IMG/VR virus record: IMGVR_UViG_3300017917_004222
Span: 83,840-147,839 of that record
DNA from: a virus
Length of the DNA: 64,000 bases
Reading direction: 5' to 3' (one strand)
Within the stretch, counting starts at the first letter, position 1; every line of letters begins with the position of its first letter. The position numbers and the translations under genes are program-made. Below are positions 62,497-64,000 of the stretch, one piece after another. The notes under the pieces are model-generated. The model made no database searches and was not told the DNA's origin. It saw nothing but the letters and a program-made list of their open reading frames with translations.

Positions 62497-63502
62497 CATA
62501 CTATCGTATTGGAGAACCGGCAGAAAAACCAAGACCACACCGTCGGGCTGGGTGTCGGGCAATGCGCCGTGCTGCCAGCACAACGGCCAGAGTCCTGACC
62601 ACAGAGGTCGCGGAGGTATCAAGGTAACCGACGGCGCCTGGAGTTATTCGTGCTTCAACTGCGGCTACACTGCCAGCTTTGCTCTGGGCCGAGCCGTGAG
62701 TTTCAAAGCACGTCGATTGCTGACCTGGTTGGGTGTGCCCGAGCAGGAAATTGAACTGTTGTCTTTGGAAACTCTAAGGCATCGCAGTGTGCATGGCATC
62801 CTGGATGACCGTGCCCGAGCATACAACATCTTGGCTGGGTTTGACTTTGAAGAGCGCGAACTGCCACCCGGCTGCGAAGTGATCACCCCAGAACTGCCGC
62901 TGTATTGGAACTACTGTCGCGACCGTCAACTGCCCCTGGACTTTCCCTTGCTCACGCCCATACGCAATGATGGCATACACTGGACCAGGCCATTTGTGGT
63001 CATACCGTTCACCTATGACAATCGTGTGGTGGGCTACACAGCACGGGCTTTGGACGGACGTGCACCCAAATACTTGTCCAACTCACAGCCGGGCTATGTG
63101 TTTGGCATTGACCTACAGGGCACAGACTGGACACATGTGCTGGTCATGGAGGGTGTGATTGATGCACTGTGTATAGGTGGCACCGCAGTCATGCACAACA
63201 CCATTTCGGATGAGCAGGCACGACTGATTCGCAGCCTGGGCCGTGAAATCACTGTGGTGCCCGACCATGACCGTGCAGGCTTGGAACTGATAGACCGAGC
63301 CATGGAACTGGGTTGGGCAGTGAGCATACCCGACTGGCCAGACGATGTCAAAGATGTGAACGATGCAGTAAAGAAATATGGTCGCCTGGCCACACTGCTA
63401 ACTATCATGCAGGCCCGGGAAACCAGCCGAATCAAAATCGAACTAAGGAAGCGTCAACTTGTTAAACGAATACAACATCGAGATCCAAAAGCTGTTTCTT
63501 GA
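62489..63502 (+). CDS. gp61: DNA primase gp61-like
   Basis: 337 residues from a TTG at 62489 (T4 gp61 is 342). N-terminal zinc ribbon: Cys28-Cys29-x-His31, His38, then CFNC at 55-58. Toprim fold: MEGVIDAL with Glu221 and VPDHDRAG with Asp259 and Asp261, the usual catalytic residues. Makes RNA primers with helicase gp41, whose gene overlaps the end of this one. No ATG fits before the zinc ribbon; TTG has GGAAAG upstream. An HNH-type origin of the odd start is the GIY-YIG insertion just upstream. Confidence 0.85.
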   Translation: MIDILSYWRTGRKTKTTPSGWVSGNAPCCQHNGQSPDHRGRGGIKVTDGAWSYSCFNCGYTASFALGRAVSFKARRLLTWLGVPEQEIELLSLETLRHRSVHGILDDRARAYNILAGFDFEERELPPGCEVITPELPLYWNYCRDRQLPLDFPLLTPIRNDGIHWTRPFVVIPFTYDNRVVGYTARALDGRAPKYLSNSQPGYVFGIDLQGTDWTHVLVMEGVIDALCIGGTAVMHNTISDEQARLIRSLGREITVVPDHDRAGLELIDRAMELGWAVSIPDWPDDVKDVNDAVKKYGRLATLLTIMQARETSRIKIELRKRQLVKRIQHRDPKAVS

Positions 63503-64000
63503 AATGATGCTGGAGGACGCACAGAGTTTTGTGCGTGTGGCCAACATCTACAACCCTGACAACTTTGACCGCAGTCTCAAGCCCGCTGCAGAGTTTCTCA
63601 AAGAGCACAGCACCAAATACGGCACCTTGCCCGAGCGTGTGCAGATTGCAGCCACCACAGGCGTCAAGCTGGAGGCTGTGCCCGAACTCAACGAGGGACA
63701 CTATGAGTGGTTCATGCGTGAGTTCGAGGGCTTTACCAAGCGCAAAGAACTGGAACGTGCTATTCTCAAGAGTGCAGACCTGCTGGACAAGGGCGAGTTT
63801 GAACCCGTGGAAAAGCTGATCAAGGATGCAGTGCAGATCAGCTTGACCAAGGACCTGGGCACTGACTATTGGGCAGATCCTGCAGATCGTATCAACCGCT
63901 ACTTCAACTCAGGCGGTCAGGTGTCGACAGGCTGGCCACAACTGGATCGACTGTTGTACGGTGGTTTCAGTCGTGGCGAACTCAACATCTTTGCAGGTGG
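63459..64000 (+). CDS. gp41: Replicative DnaB-type helicase gp41, 3' end outside window
   Basis: Partial, about 180 residues visible from a TTG at 63459 (AAGGA nine bases upstream), overlapping the primase by 44 bases. Sequence MLNEYNIEIQKLFLEM (if TTG is read as Met), FVRVANIYNPDNFD, YGTLPERVQIAATTG and KLIKDAVQISLTKDLG match phage gp41 N-terminal domain; SGGQVSTGWPQLDRLLYGGFSRGELNIFAGG leads into the RecA-like core where Walker A would follow. Pairs with the primase as primosome. Confidence 0.85.
   Translation, partial: MLNEYNIEIQKLFLEMMLEDAQSFVRVANIYNPDNFDRSLKPAAEFLKEHSTKYGTLPERVQIAATTGVKLEAVPELNEGHYEWFMREFEGFTKRKELERAILKSADLLDKGEFEPVEKLIKDAVQISLTKDLGTDYWADPADRINRYFNSGGQVSTGWPQLDRLLYGGFSRGELNIFAG

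Noticed and set aside
1-64000. Prophage or temperate phage signals (integrase, repressor, attachment site)
   Set aside because: No integrase, recombinase or repressor-operator region was recognised; gene set is that of lytic T4-like phages.

Overview
The window is a stretch of a lytic, T4-like contractile-tailed phage (myovirus) genome, cut at both ends. The evidence is a set of T4 core genes: neck proteins gp13, gp14 and gp15, tail sheath gp18, tail tube gp19, head-completion nuclease gp4, small and large terminase gp16/gp17, single-strand binding protein gp32, recombinase UvsX, helicase UvsW, primase gp61 and the start of helicase gp41. Promoters of the T4 late type (TATAAATA and close variants) sit in front of virion genes, and sigma70-type promoters (TTGACC-17-TATAAT with extended -10) sit in front of probable early genes. 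Gene style (modular fibre genes, 'GNGSQLTG' fibre motifs, intercalated freestanding homing endonucleases) resembles aquatic T4-like phages. The host cannot be named; a glycosyltransferase block and the promoters suit a Gram-negative bacterium. No integrase, attachment site, tRNA or CRISPR array was seen.

Layout. 1-13.7 kb: adhesin and fibre block on the + strand, ending in a 1670-residue protein of about 41 beta-propeller blades. 13.7-17.6 kb: minus-strand Nudix hydrolase, gp15, gp14 and an HNH homing endonuclease. 17.65-19.75 kb: three early-type genes with strong promoters and stem-loops. 19.8-23 kb: gp13, then a HELTH putative metalloprotease, an exonuclease and a dNMP kinase-like gene. 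23-29.5 kb: sheath, tube, tube-like protein, gp4 and gp16. 29.5-42.2 kb: proteins that look like internal-head (core) proteins, interrupted by a fibre gene and the large terminase. 42.2-45.2 kb: gp32, uvsX and a uvsY-like gene. 45.3-52.6 kb: an HNH gene and a nine-gene glycan block. 52.6-55.2 kb: small early genes around an AAA+ ATPase, closed by a strong terminator. 55.2-64 kb: HNH gene, uvsW, conserved small genes, a miniature DnaE-like protein, a baseplate or fibre protein, GIY-YIG endonuclease, primase and helicase.

How it works together. Late promoters drive the shell, neck, tail and fibre genes. UvsX, UvsY-like, UvsW, gp32, gp41 and gp61 form the recombination-dependent replication set. 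gp16, gp17 and gp4 package and finish the head. The most striking feature is the 29.5-42.2 kb set: long proteins punctuated by a short motif (hydrophobic-x-Glu followed by Gly/Ala/Ser/Thr/Asp) that looks like the T4 prohead-protease cut site, with some N termini resembling the T4 capsid-targeting sequence. Two tandem AT-hook modules are bounded by such sites. This suggests polyproteins cut inside the prohead into many small DNA-associated peptides. Other notable items are a likely ATT start for gp15, several promoters placed so close to the ATG that the mRNA would be leaderless, and a cytidylyltransferase-cupin fusion at the head of the glycan block.
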